Source: a virus. Taken from it: 64,000 nucleotides of DNA. Each line of letters starts with the position of its first letter. Position 1 is the first letter of the stretch. The stretch lies in the IMG/VR virus record IMGVR_UViG_3300031726_000433, positions 34,722-98,721 of that record; one strand, written 5' to 3'. Below, piece by piece: positions 1 through 10,034 of the stretch. The notes beneath the pieces were generated by a model. The model saw nothing but the letters and a program-made list of their open reading frames with translations, made no database searches and had not been told where the DNA came from. A program made the position numbers and the translations under genes.

Positions 1-1
1 G

Positions 2-2329
2 TCAGGATCTACTACTGATCAGATATCTGTTCCATTTAACGCCGGTGTCGCATCTTACTTTTGTTTTGCATATGATAGAAGCTCGACAAGTCCAGTGATG
101 AGTGTGTTCACCGGAAGCATCAGCACATTCCCTGTTCTTGCATCTTCAGTTACTGGAACGATTGCCGGAGCAATTTCTGCAGGATCTGGAAAGTTATATA
201 TTGGATCAGGATCATTAATTTCCAAGGTCGTAAGACCTCTGACTGGATCTCTTGATGAATTAAGATTGTGGAAGTCAGCAAGAACAGTATCAGACATAAG
301 TTCTAGTTTCAATGCAAAGATTTATGCACAAGATAATTTGTATGCTCTGTGGAGTTTCAACGAATCGGGATCTCTTGCATCTGGCGAAAACGTTCTTGTA
401 AAAGATGTGTCTGGTCATAGGCTAAACGGATCTATACAAAACTATTTCTCAGCTCTCAGAGGATCAGGTTCAATACTTCCATATGACATAGAAGATAAGA
501 TTCTTTCCTTAAATTCTCCAGAGGTAGCTTCTTACATTTCAGAACAGCAAGCGTCTGGATCTTTATACGACAGGTATAATGACAACATTATCACGAGAAT
601 GCTACCCGAACAATTCTTTCTTCTAGAAGAGTTTAAGAATACTGAGGTGCTCAAGAATTTTCTATATGTGCTCGGAAGATACTTCGATCAGATCAAAGTG
701 TCAATAGATCAATTCATTCACGTGACTAAAACAAATTACGGAAGATTTAATCAAACTCCCGATGCTTTATTACAAGACGTAGCTAAGATGTTTGGATGGG
801 AATTTACAGGAAACTTCCTAGATGCAGATGTTGTTCAATATCTCCTGGGAAAGCAAGTTCTAACGAATACTCAGAGTAACAAGGCTCTTGATGTAAAGCT
901 TTATGAAATTAAGAATGAGTTTTGGAAAAGAACTCTTATAAATTTGATGCATCTCTATAAGACAAAGGGAACAAAGGAAAGTGTCGAATCTCTTTTGAGA
1001 ATTTATGGTCTTAATAGAAACTTTGTAAGACTTAAGGAATTCGGTTACAAACCAGATTCTGGAATAGAGACTCACAGAATAGCTGCTGAAAAAAGTGTCG
1101 CTGCATTAACATTTGGAAGTGGATCTGCGACGAGTACAAACAGAGTGTTCTCGAAGAATTTCGTCAGGTCATATGATTCAGCAATAGAAACTCGTGTGTG
1201 TTTCCCAACTCAGATAAGTTCTAATTTGACATCAAGCATCTCAACTGGATCTATCTGGACGATGATGTCATCTTCAAAACTTCATCAGTTATATTTCACG
1301 AAGTCATCGGCAACATCTCAGACAGGCAGTCTCATATACACAGGTTCAGAGGGGTCTCTCTCACTCTCGAATGTACCAATTTTTGATAATAGGTGGTGTA
1401 ATGTAACTGTCCTAAGAAGTGCTACGTCGTCATCTATTGTGATTGATGTGCGTATATTGGACGATGACGAAATCACGTATCATCAATCGGCTAGTATGAC
1501 TGCTTCTCTTGCATTTACAACACCAAACAACTCGTTTTGGTTAGGATCATCTGGAACAATGGGCAGTCAAGTATGGATGCAGGAAGCAAGAGTTTGGAAT
1601 GGAACTTTAAGTGACAGCGAAATGAATGATCATGCTTTGAATTACCAAAGCTTCGGATCTGATAACTCAAACGGTGCTTCAAATTTATTGCTACATTGGA
1701 GATTGAATGAGAATGTTTCTGCAAATTCTGGCGGTTTGCTGTACAATCAGATTTACGATTTCTCTGGACAGAATGTATCAGGATCAGGAATTGGCTTTAC
1801 AGCAAGTGTAAATCCATATAAGAAATTTCTAAATTCTTATAACTACGTCGCATCTCCAGAGTATGGGTGGAACGAAGAAAAGATTAGAAGCTTAGACACA
1901 TCGACAGTTCTTCCAGCCGATGCGTTTATAGACAATCCAATGATAGCTTTAGAGTTCAATCTTGTAGATGCTCTCAATGAAGATATCTCACAAATACTAT
2001 CAACACTAGATAATTTCAACGAGTTTATTGGTGCTCCTGTCAATAGATACAGAGACACATATCCCGATCTTGATATTCTTAGGACAAACTACTTCAAGAG
2101 ATTGAATGGGTCTATAAACTTTAGATTGTTTGCTGATCTTTTGGAATTCTTTGATAGATCATTTATCGGTATGATACGTCGACTTATTCCAGCTAGAGCA
2201 GTATTTATAGGTGATGAATTTGTTGTAGAGAGTCATATGCTTGAAAGACCAAAGGTTCAATGGAATTATAGAAGAAGAGAAAAGGAACTCGATCTTGAAG
2301 GTGTGATCAGAGTTTATATTAGATCATGA
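2..2329 (+). CDS. Virion protein with two LamG-like domains and a tail-protein-I-like segment (5' partial)
   Basis: The frame is open from base 2, so the true start lies upstream; the first internal ATG is at 95. Two concanavalin/LamG-like jelly-rolls are suggested: one near the visible N terminus (LDELRLWKSARTVSDI followed by LYALWSFNES) and one at about nt 1550-1800 (QEARVWNGTLSD, LLLHWRLNEN). Between them, about nt 600-1040, lies a helical segment with LYKTKGTKESVESLLRIYGL. That resembles the KGT...ALxxLG signature of the P2 gpI baseplate family (my recollection of the family, not a search). The C terminus is basic and Arg-rich. LamG modules usually bind glycans, so a baseplate or fibre-attachment role is inferred. 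The next gene follows 11 bases later. Virion protein is fairly sure; exact role is not. Confidence 0.7.
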   Translation, partial: SGSTTDQISVPFNAGVASYFCFAYDRSSTSPVMSVFTGSISTFPVLASSVTGTIAGAISAGSGKLYIGSGSLISKVVRPLTGSLDELRLWKSARTVSDISSSFNAKIYAQDNLYALWSFNESGSLASGENVLVKDVSGHRLNGSIQNYFSALRGSGSILPYDIEDKILSLNSPEVASYISEQQASGSLYDRYNDNIITRMLPEQFFLLEEFKNTEVLKNFLYVLGRYFDQIKVSIDQFIHVTKTNYGRFNQTPDALLQDVAKMFGWEFTGNFLDADVVQYLLGKQVLTNTQSNKALDVKLYEIKNEFWKRTLINLMHLYKTKGTKESVESLLRIYGLNRNFVRLKEFGYKPDSGIETHRIAAEKSVAALTFGSGSATSTNRVFSKNFVRSYDSAIETRVCFPTQISSNLTSSISTGSIWTMMSSSKLHQLYFTKSSATSQTGSLIYTGSEGSLSLSNVPIFDNRWCNVTVLRSATSSSIVIDVRILDDDEITYHQSASMTASLAFTTPNNSFWLGSSGTMGSQVWMQEARVWNGTLSDSEMNDHALNYQSFGSDNSNGASNLLLHWRLNENVSANSGGLLYNQIYDFSGQNVSGSGIGFTASVNPYKKFLNSYNYVASPEYGWNEEKIRSLDTSTVLPADAFIDNPMIALEFNLVDALNEDISQILSTLDNFNEFIGAPVNRYRDTYPDLDILRTNYFKRLNGSINFRLFADLLEFFDRSFIGMIRRLIPARAVFIGDEFVVESHMLERPKVQWNYRRREKELDLEGVIRVYIRS

Positions 2330-2340
2330 TGGAGATTTGA

Positions 2341-3375
2341 ATGTCTAGAAATAGGGTTTGGTATACAGACATGAACGTACTCGCTGTTGATGTTTCAACA
2401 GCATTCAGAGCTACATGCAGCTCGGCATGGGCATACAAAGAATTCCTAAAGGGAACAATGACTGGCTCAAATGGACCAGAGGGTCCTCCTCTATCAAGTT
2501 CATTTTGGGTTGTAGCTGGTTCTGGAGACGGTGTTACATCCGCCATGGATGGTATCGACCGCACAGGAACAGGATCATTTGATGCGTCTAAGTGGGTTAG
2601 AGGTGCTGCTCATACAAACGTACATACTTGGGTAGCATTAAGAAATCAAAGTAGTTCAATGCACGTTCTGTTGTCTATAGTTGGAGCAACTGATGCTTCA
2701 TGTATTTCAATATATGGAGCGACAACAGCCTTTACGACAACGAATACTGGATCAAATGCTCGTCCAACATCAACAACGGAATGGGTCGGGTTCGGAAGAG
2801 ATGCTGTAACTAACGGTGCACCAACTGATATAAATCAATTCACTGACGGTCTTGCAGTACCATATAGATTTCATATGTGTAGAGATGCAAATGGAGAACA
2901 TTACTTTGCCGCCAGTAAAAATAGTTCCAACATATTTCAAACATTATATATGTTTGCTAGTAGAATTAAGGCTCCAGTTTCAGATCTAGCAAAATATTCA
3001 ATTGTCTGGGCATATTCTTCAACTGGAGTTGTTGGTACTGGTGCCACGTCATTTGCTGGAAGTGCTCCAATGGGTCGTAACATAGGTAATAGTGCGCAGG
3101 AAAAGCAGGTTATTCCGTTATTCTCAGTCGGTGGCAGCGGTAACAACTCAGTTTTTAATAACTCATTCGCCACCGTCGATGCTGACGGTAAGGCTAATTT
3201 GTTTGAAGTGCCAGTGCTTGCGTTATCGTCCTTCGCGTATCGCGGTATTCTTCCAGATGTTCATGTAGTTATTCCGTATGTTACTGCCGGATTAACAATA
3301 CCAGCTACTGGAAGCGTCGAGAGGGTCGGGTTCTCTGGTTGGACAGCACCCTTTTCTGTTGCGCCATTATTGTAA
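2341..3375 (+). CDS. Hypothetical virion protein, 344 aa
   Basis: Unrecognised protein rich in Ser, Thr, Gly and Ala with few charged residues, as is usual for beta-rich phage appendage proteins. No signal peptide, membrane segment or catalytic motif is visible. The ATG at 2341 is preceded by GGAGA at about 2331-2335, a good ribosome site, and sits 11 bases after the previous stop. It belongs to a run of large structural genes (1-23 kb) read in one direction, so a tail, baseplate or fibre role is inferred from context only. Confidence 0.6.
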   Translation: MSRNRVWYTDMNVLAVDVSTAFRATCSSAWAYKEFLKGTMTGSNGPEGPPLSSSFWVVAGSGDGVTSAMDGIDRTGTGSFDASKWVRGAAHTNVHTWVALRNQSSSMHVLLSIVGATDASCISIYGATTAFTTTNTGSNARPTSTTEWVGFGRDAVTNGAPTDINQFTDGLAVPYRFHMCRDANGEHYFAASKNSSNIFQTLYMFASRIKAPVSDLAKYSIVWAYSSTGVVGTGATSFAGSAPMGRNIGNSAQEKQVIPLFSVGGSGNNSVFNNSFATVDADGKANLFEVPVLALSSFAYRGILPDVHVVIPYVTAGLTIPATGSVERVGFSGWTAPFSVAPLL

Positions 3376-3384
3376 GGAGATATC

Positions 3385-3897
3385 GTGACGGCATATAACG
3401 TCACAGCTGAAATTGTTTCTGGAGATGTTTCAGCATCTAGTCCAGACGGGATATCTAATTGGACTCACCCGTTCTTCGGCACCAATATCCAGGGCGAAGC
3501 TCAAATAAGCGTCGTTCTCTCAGAATCAATTTCATACGTCCTTTCTCAATCAATCACATACGTATATGTTACTGCGTCTGTTGGTTCTGCTCCAGTCGTA
3601 AGCAATATTCTTCCAACTCCTGGTTCCAATATTCAAGAAACAAACATTCTATCTTTTGACATAACTGATGATTCTGGACAATTCAAGAGGATTATCATTC
3701 ATGCCTACTTTCCAACTCTGAGGATAAAAGAGGTAGTTCACGACGGCGGCTTCGGTCCAACGTATACAGATTCAGCCAATATCGTTACAGTAATATCAGG
3801 TGGGTATAACTACGCCCTTCGTAGAGATGGTGGATGGCCTTCTAACCCGACAATCATACCTTATGTAATAGACATAAGCGGTTCAGAGAATTCATAG
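3385..3897 (+). CDS. Hypothetical small virion protein, GTG start, 170 aa
   Basis: Starts at GTG 3385 with AAGGAGA just upstream (3374-3380), directly after the TAA of the previous gene. The protein is beta-rich, with alternating hydrophobic, Ser and Thr residues, and has the look of an Ig-like or small fibre domain (VSNILPTPGSNIQETNILSFDI resembles the start of a bacterial Ig-like repeat). No catalytic motif is seen. Probably an accessory structural protein co-translated with its neighbours. Confidence 0.55.
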   Translation: MTAYNVTAEIVSGDVSASSPDGISNWTHPFFGTNIQGEAQISVVLSESISYVLSQSITYVYVTASVGSAPVVSNILPTPGSNIQETNILSFDITDDSGQFKRIIIHAYFPTLRIKEVVHDGGFGPTYTDSANIVTVISGGYNYALRRDGGWPSNPTIIPYVIDISGSENS

Positions 3898-3905
3898 AGT
3901 AGACT

Positions 3906-3916
3906 CTATTTATAAG
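3906..3916 (+). promoter_or_regulatory. Candidate late-promoter motif CTATTTATAAG
   Basis: The CTATTTA core lies 20 bases before the GTG of the Kelch/LamG gene. It overlaps the 3' arm of a small hairpin (ATAGAG, TAGA, CTCTAT; 3894-3909) that also spans the upstream stop codon. It matches the motif found ahead of other structural genes (10010, 29565, 34188, 39032, 43301, 50803). Promoter function is inferred from recurrence. Confidence 0.35.
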
Positions 3917-3932
3917 TTGAGGAACAATTTAA

Positions 3933-6248
3933 GTGCCTACTTCATATTCTTGGGAAATAATCTCAGCACCTCTAAGCGGATCATCTCCTGGTCCAGGCGT
4001 CTATGTTCCGCAACAAGCTATTTTTGGAACTGATCCGAGAAAGAAACAATTTGAAAGAGGAATAAAGTTTGCAAATGCTCCTGGAAATAGAGCAGACATG
4101 GTTGTTCATGGTGGACCAAGAGTCCAACATATCAACAGCTTAGATGCTGCTCATATGAACCCAATGAAATCCATTCCAAGAGATGGAACATATTCTGGGG
4201 CTATGAAGTTTAGATTTAGAAGTTATAGAAACTTTGGCGTACCTTCGAGTGTAAATAAGGTTGAGTATAGATCTAGTGATAGATATACAAACCCAATTCT
4301 AGATGGAACCGGAGTTTATCAAGCTGATCATGTGTGGTTTACAACTGGCTCAGTGACATTCTCGACTAATCAGATGGCTCATGCAAGAACAGTTGCGACA
4401 GCAAACAGACTCAACGATTCGAGGATTATTGTTATTGGTGGTAATGAATCATCAAGTTTGGGGTTTGCAACGACACCATCGGCGTCAATTTTCGCGTCAG
4501 GAACAACAGGATCTTGGACACAGATAGCGTCAATGCCAACACCAAAGCAATATCATGCAGCTGTTACGTTATCTGGTTCTGGAGATGTTGTGGTTTTCGG
4601 TGGAGTAAATGACATCGAAACTTTAACAGAGGAAGTAAGAGCATACAGATACGTAACTACTTCAGGAACATGGATAGCGACATCAGCTTCTTCGTCTATT
4701 CCTAGATTAGATTTTCAAGTAGTACAATTACAAGACGGTACTGTGTTTTTGCCAGGAGGAAGAAAAACTGGCCTCACTCCAACTGGAATAACAGTTAACG
4801 GAAGTTCAAACACAAAAGCTTATTGGAACATGGATAGTCTAGGTTATTCTTCTGATAGTGATGGCGCCACTGACATGTATTTGCTGACAGTTGGTGCTAC
4901 TGCTTCTATTGTTCCTGGGATTTTAGGAAATGCTTTGCAAACAAGTGCTAGTGGGACGATATACGCAGTTGATGCAGCTGGAAAACTTCCAGGTATACTT
5001 TCTGGAAATTGCACGGTTGAGTTTTGGATGAATATTCTCTCAAGTTCAACAGCATCTCCATATGTTCAAGATCAAGGTGTCTTTGCGTACAGTGGAATTT
5101 TTTGGGATGATACGGGATTACAAACGACGAGACCGATGTTCCACATTCAATGGTCAAACTCTACAAGAAAGTTAAGTTTCTACATGAGCCACATGACTAA
5201 TGGGGTGTGGACAACACCAACACCTGTTTACAGTGCTGGGACAGCTTCTCTTGATACATGGCAGCATATAGCAATAACAAAAGAACATACAGGCGTATCT
5301 TTAGATGGATCTGTAAAATATTCAACTATAAAAATGTACATAAATGGAGTTCTTGATTCTACACACGTATCACAAGAAATGTCTACCATCCTCGGAGTAG
5401 CTGGAGAATACGTTTTGTTCGGAACGTCTCCGTCTCCAAGTAATGGTTTTGGTAGTTTAATTAACCTAACTGCCGCAAAATTTGATGACGTTTGTATAAG
5501 TTCAATAACGAAGACGGCATCTCAGGTAAGAACAACATATTTGAATGGAATTGGATATATTGAACGCTCAGAGATTTTTAACACTGGCTCTAATACATTC
5601 TCACTTGTCAATCCATTTCCGATAGAGCCTCTTTCGCGTCAAGGTTACACAACAACACTACTTGATGATGGGACAGTACTTGTGTGTGGAGGCTTAGAAT
5701 CAGGCGTCGCAACGTCCGCTTATAGTCACGCAATGAGATACTATCCAACACAACAAAGTTGGTCTCTTGAACCATCCATGTCTCTACCAAGAACATCTCA
5801 TGAAGCTGTACTGGTTGGAGGCGAAGTATATGTCATGGGTGGACAGTCGTCAATATCTCCAACTGTAATAGAAAATTCAGCTGAGGTTTATAATCCAGTG
5901 ACAAGAACATGGAGAAGATTAGCTGACATGAATGAACGACGCGTGAGATTTACTGCTCACGGATATAATAAGGAACAGGGTTCAAGAGTTATTGTCTTTG
6001 GTGGCAGAACAACGCTAGCTGGTGCTTTAAGTAAGACTGTAGAGGTCTTTGTTCCATCCGATTCAGATCCACTTGGGAGATGGTATTACATGCCATCTCT
6101 AGACTTTGAAGTAGCATATCAACGCGGAGCGTGTCTTAATCCAGGAGACACAGGATCAGTGTTCAAGTTCTTGATTCCGGGTGGTACAATGACATTAGGA
6201 CCAACAACTCTAACAACATCGTCTCAACTCTATACAACCACAGGATGA
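3933..6248 (+). CDS. Kelch-repeat protein with an inserted LamG domain, 771 aa
   Basis: GTG start at 3933. Kelch-type beta-propeller blades (paired Gly, then Tyr and Trp) occur at about residues 140-290 (RIIVIGGNESS, GDVVVFGGVND) and again at about 545-760 (TVLVCGGLESG, EVYVMGGQSS, YNPVTRTWRRLADM, VIVFGGRTT). Between them, about residues 325-540, is a LamG-type jelly-roll (CTVEFWMNILSS, LDTWQHIAITKEH, IKMYINGVLDSTH). A single propeller interrupted by a lectin-like domain is the simplest reading. Such folds bind proteins or glycans, so a host-recognition or fibre-scaffold role is inferred. A promoter-like motif precedes it. The fold call is firm; the function is not. Confidence 0.7.
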   Translation: MPTSYSWEIISAPLSGSSPGPGVYVPQQAIFGTDPRKKQFERGIKFANAPGNRADMVVHGGPRVQHINSLDAAHMNPMKSIPRDGTYSGAMKFRFRSYRNFGVPSSVNKVEYRSSDRYTNPILDGTGVYQADHVWFTTGSVTFSTNQMAHARTVATANRLNDSRIIVIGGNESSSLGFATTPSASIFASGTTGSWTQIASMPTPKQYHAAVTLSGSGDVVVFGGVNDIETLTEEVRAYRYVTTSGTWIATSASSSIPRLDFQVVQLQDGTVFLPGGRKTGLTPTGITVNGSSNTKAYWNMDSLGYSSDSDGATDMYLLTVGATASIVPGILGNALQTSASGTIYAVDAAGKLPGILSGNCTVEFWMNILSSSTASPYVQDQGVFAYSGIFWDDTGLQTTRPMFHIQWSNSTRKLSFYMSHMTNGVWTTPTPVYSAGTASLDTWQHIAITKEHTGVSLDGSVKYSTIKMYINGVLDSTHVSQEMSTILGVAGEYVLFGTSPSPSNGFGSLINLTAAKFDDVCISSITKTASQVRTTYLNGIGYIERSEIFNTGSNTFSLVNPFPIEPLSRQGYTTTLLDDGTVLVCGGLESGVATSAYSHAMRYYPTQQSWSLEPSMSLPRTSHEAVLVGGEVYVMGGQSSISPTVIENSAEVYNPVTRTWRRLADMNERRVRFTAHGYNKEQGSRVIVFGGRTTLAGALSKTVEVFVPSDSDPLGRWYYMPSLDFEVAYQRGACLNPGDTGSVFKFLIPGGTMTLGPTTLTTSSQLYTTTG

Positions 6249-6263
6249 GGCATATTTATAGAC

Positions 6264-9200
6264 ATGGCTGATGACTTCGGCGTATACAACATAACTGGTA
6301 AACTTGAACCAACTGTGAGTGCTTCACTTAGTACAGCTCTGCAAGTTTCCGGAAATTTGAACATTAAGAGAAGACCAACAAGAATAACGAGAGACTACAA
6401 CGAAGTTCAGACTGCGAGATCATCTTCTACAAAGCTAATGAACACTTTCGTGATCCCAGAGATTTCATCATCTCACTATGAATCGACATCATTAAATGCT
6501 TATCTAAGTGGAACGCAGAAACTAGAGAGTACAGCTGTTCCAGCGTCTGGAGCGTTCTACTACTCAAAGCAGAATAAACTTGTCAAGTACACGTTTGCAG
6601 TTACTGCCTCAAGTCAACTGGCGACTTCTATAGGTACTCAAGACACAAGTCCTGCGACAGATGAATATGCTGCCAGAGCTACTTACCTTGCGCTTTCTGG
6701 AACATATATCAACTCAGACATGTTTACCCCAGCAGTTATAAATTTCACAGTTCCAAATCATGGAAAGATCAGAGACATTAAGGTGTGGTTGGAATTTATC
6801 AACGATCATCGCGGCGGCCCAGGTCAAACATACACAGGTAGCCCATTCAAGGCTGGGGGCGCTGGAGATTCTGTAAACAACATGCAACAGGGACTACAAG
6901 GAGTTCAGGTAGCGCTGAGAAGTCCGAATGTTTCATTTGAAAATGCTCATCCTTTATGGAACGATCCAACAGTGAGGAATTTTCAAAAGTGGCCGACTGG
7001 TACAGATAGAGTAAGTTCTCAATTTACATATGTTCCAGAACTCTTGAAGAATTCTTATCCATTATGGGCGGGACATAAATGTGAAGATGATCTTGGAGAT
7101 GTTCTTGGATATCATACAGGATCAGTTTCTGCATCTTTCTCTATAAGAAGAATAAACAGTTCTTCATTTGGTCCTGGTATATTAGGAACAGAATTTGCAG
7201 ATCAAACGATTCTGAATGCTTATCCACACGATTTAGTAATGTCTGCATTTAGAACGATAGATGTCATATCTACGCAAAGAACATTGAATGACGTGAATGA
7301 TCAAACTTCTCTGTACTCACCAGGTGCATCAGTATTATATCTCACAACGACAGGAACATTGAACACAGCTGGTGCTTCTTACACAAACATAGATGGGAAT
7401 GGCAACTTAAATAATTCATACACTGGATATTACGTGATGAGTAGTTCACTACCACAGTCTGGAACAATTCAAGTAATGATGAATTATAACGACAATGGCA
7501 CGTACACGAATGCAAATGTTTCTCAATTCGCATCAGGATCATTACAGTTTTTTTCTAGTTCTTTGTCTTTTAACTTTAACGGCATGACGAGCGGAAAATA
7601 TGTATATAGAGCTCCCTTCTCTATGCATAGTCCAAGAATAAGACAACAAAGAAATTCACAATACTTACATGCAATTTGTTGTGATTACTCGTATGGTATA
7701 GTTTACGGAATAAGAATAGCTGGTTCGAATAATTATTCTCCGTGGAGATTAAAGTCTCCGATAATTTCATATAACGGTGGACAAGCATTCGCATCTCCAT
7801 GGGGACCAAATCAAGAAATTCTACCTGGTCCATTTGTAGATTTTGCTCTTGATTCAAGAGGTAAACCACATTTCATATTTAGTTCTGTAAATCTTAATAC
7901 AATTACATCTCAACTCGAATATGCTTTTTTCTCTGGATCGACAGCTGTTTACGAATCAACTCCTCCAAATTCACTTCCAGTTACTAATACAAGCGACACA
8001 ATATATCCAAAACATTATGAATATTACACAGGATCAATACCAGGATTCACAAACGCGTCCTCATTCTATTGGCCTGATTTCATGGTCGGTGTGCTAGATA
8101 ATCCACAATTGAATCCTATCAAGGATAGTAAGAATCCTCAATCGTCAGCCGGACCATATTGTAGAATTGAAATTGATACAAGTGATATGATTCATGTCGT
8201 TTACGCCGATGTCATCAATAAATCTGTCAAATATGCGAAGAAACAAGTTGCATATACACAATGGTCTGGATCATGGGACTTTAATCTAGTTTTTAAACAC
8301 TCTGGTTCATCTGTATTTCCAACGTACATTTCTCTAGACATAGATAAAAATAATAAACCACATATTGCTTATGCTTTATCTGATGTGTCGGCTAATAGCA
8401 GCAGCATTTACTACGCTAAGTCAGGATCATCAGGATGGGAGACCAATCTTGTATCTTCAACACGCGGTGTTAAATTCGGAACAAACATAAAACTTGATAA
8501 CGATGATAACCCTGTGATAATTACGACTGCACAAAATTTTGATGGAAATAACAAATCAGCTCTTTTAATGTTCACATCCAATTCAAGTGGTTGGGATTTC
8601 ATAACACTCAATATGTCAAGCAGTAATGATCCAAGGACTACTTCGCTGATGTTCGACAGGAATAATAAGAAAAGAATTTACACGGGTGGAGAGGACTTGA
8701 CAGCGATATGGGAACTTTCATCTTCTCAAGATGCAACTCATACGTCATATGACACAGATATTGACATGAGAACTATTTTTACTGATAGCTCGAAGAATCT
8801 TAATCCAAGGAATCTCTCTTCGTTATATGACAGCTTGTCTGATATATCTCCTGGAGATTCAAAACGACCTTATCTTAGATTCTTTGATGGAAGAGCTTAC
8901 CCAAGTCCCTTTTCTGCATCATTGCCAATCCTTCAAGCTTTTGGTGTATGGGGATTAGTTTCAGCATCTCACTTGTTTGATCCACCAAAAGGTCAATCAA
9001 CTGCTCTCTCTGGAGCAAATATTCCATGGATGTTAGATCCTAGAATCCCACCAGGAATATTTCACGGTTTAAATTATCAACCAACGACAACATCTTCAAT
9101 CGGTTGGTCTCCTCCTACAGGCTGGCTAACTGGACCTGGAGGAACTGCAAATGTAAATGAGTTCCCAACGACTGGTTCAAATCTTGGTCCAGTTGACTTA

Positions 9201-9977
9201 CAACCAGTGTATCCATTACTAGATGACATTTACGTTGAAAAGATATGGGATCAAGAATCTCTTACTTCAAATCCAACAGTTCTACCGACAACGAGAGGCA
9301 AGATAGTAGGATTTAGACCAGGGCTTCGCGGAACAGATATCAATGGAACTTGGAAATTAATGATTGGAATGGCAGGAGCTCCTGTCGCAAATGTTCCAAC
9401 TGCAGGTGGAAGAAATGGAATTTGGTTCCGTCAAGCTCGTATAGAGTTTACAGTTGATGAAGGAGAAGGAACAAGAGCAACATATGATAGCAAGAAGCTG
9501 AGATTCAAGAAATCTGGAACTCCACAAAAGCCAGGTAAGAGACGCGTAGCTGTTATGTCTGGTAGTTCTGAATGGGACATCGGAATTAGCTACGTGTTTG
9601 TCGAGCAACAAGCAGACTACGGCAGAAGCTATGGAATTACAAGTCAAACAGACTCAAATCAATTTGCTGTCTTCTCTCAGTTGACGGGAACGTTCGTGGA
9701 CATACTGTCAGGTTCTGGTGATCTTGAATCAGTTCAGTCAACATATCTTACAAATGAGTTTGGAACTCCATATATTCCACTTTCAGCAGGATCAGCTGAG
9801 CCTCCTTCATTCGATGTCTTTAGTACAGAAGAGGTTAAGAAGTCAAGAGATTTGTTCACTACCACGTTGAATCCTAGCACACTGATTCCAAGAGACAATA
9901 CTCTAAGATCTGCTCTTGCAAGAGCAGACGTCATAAAGTCTACTAGAGATACAATCATATCTAAACTTAAGCCTTAA
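6264..9977 (+). CDS. Large virion protein with beta-propeller-like core and P-domain-like flanks, 1237 aa
   Basis: ATG at 6264, 15 bases after the previous stop. Residues about 520-820 hold repeated blades of the type D-x-x-x-KPHIAYA (LDSRGKPHFIF, TSDMIHVVYAD, DKNNKPHIAYA, DNDDNPVIITT), as in BNR or sialidase-like propellers. On either side are stretches resembling the two ends of a proprotein-convertase P-domain: residues about 160-220 (IRDIKVWLEFINDHRGG, VQVALRSPN) and about 1020-1065 (DINGTWKLMIG, IWFRQARIEFTVD). No catalytic sialidase residues are evident. It is probably an appendage or baseplate-attached fibre protein; the P-domain reading is tentative. Confidence 0.65.
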   Translation: MADDFGVYNITGKLEPTVSASLSTALQVSGNLNIKRRPTRITRDYNEVQTARSSSTKLMNTFVIPEISSSHYESTSLNAYLSGTQKLESTAVPASGAFYYSKQNKLVKYTFAVTASSQLATSIGTQDTSPATDEYAARATYLALSGTYINSDMFTPAVINFTVPNHGKIRDIKVWLEFINDHRGGPGQTYTGSPFKAGGAGDSVNNMQQGLQGVQVALRSPNVSFENAHPLWNDPTVRNFQKWPTGTDRVSSQFTYVPELLKNSYPLWAGHKCEDDLGDVLGYHTGSVSASFSIRRINSSSFGPGILGTEFADQTILNAYPHDLVMSAFRTIDVISTQRTLNDVNDQTSLYSPGASVLYLTTTGTLNTAGASYTNIDGNGNLNNSYTGYYVMSSSLPQSGTIQVMMNYNDNGTYTNANVSQFASGSLQFFSSSLSFNFNGMTSGKYVYRAPFSMHSPRIRQQRNSQYLHAICCDYSYGIVYGIRIAGSNNYSPWRLKSPIISYNGGQAFASPWGPNQEILPGPFVDFALDSRGKPHFIFSSVNLNTITSQLEYAFFSGSTAVYESTPPNSLPVTNTSDTIYPKHYEYYTGSIPGFTNASSFYWPDFMVGVLDNPQLNPIKDSKNPQSSAGPYCRIEIDTSDMIHVVYADVINKSVKYAKKQVAYTQWSGSWDFNLVFKHSGSSVFPTYISLDIDKNNKPHIAYALSDVSANSSSIYYAKSGSSGWETNLVSSTRGVKFGTNIKLDNDDNPVIITTAQNFDGNNKSALLMFTSNSSGWDFITLNMSSSNDPRTTSLMFDRNNKKRIYTGGEDLTAIWELSSSQDATHTSYDTDIDMRTIFTDSSKNLNPRNLSSLYDSLSDISPGDSKRPYLRFFDGRAYPSPFSASLPILQAFGVWGLVSASHLFDPPKGQSTALSGANIPWMLDPRIPPGIFHGLNYQPTTTSSIGWSPPTGWLTGPGGTANVNEFPTTGSNLGPVDLQPVYPLLDDIYVEKIWDQESLTSNPTVLPTTRGKIVGFRPGLRGTDINGTWKLMIGMAGAPVANVPTAGGRNGIWFRQARIEFTVDEGEGTRATYDSKKLRFKKSGTPQKPGKRRVAVMSGSSEWDIGISYVFVEQQADYGRSYGITSQTDSNQFAVFSQLTGTFVDILSGSGDLESVQSTYLTNEFGTPYIPLSAGSAEPPSFDVFSTEEVKKSRDLFTTTLNPSTLIPRDNTLRSALARADVIKSTRDTIISKLKP

Positions 9978-10009
9978 GATTTCTAATTAATAGATTGTCA
10001 AAAGACTTA

Positions 10010-10020
10010 CTATTTAGAAG
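10010..10020 (+). promoter_or_regulatory. Candidate late-promoter motif CTATTTAGAAG
   Basis: Lies in the 57-base gap before the gene at 10035, directly followed by the ribosome site GTGGAGG. A second core match, CTAATTA, is at 9983-9989. The downstream half (TTAGAAGTGG) is shared with the site at 29565. Function is inferred from recurrence. Confidence 0.4.
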
Positions 10021-10034
10021 TGGAGGTTCTCTGA

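Noticed and set aside
7715-7740. GGTTCGAAT string reminiscent of a tRNA T-loop
   Set aside because: Inside a coding region; no acceptor or anticodon stem can be folded around it. No tRNA gene was found in the window.
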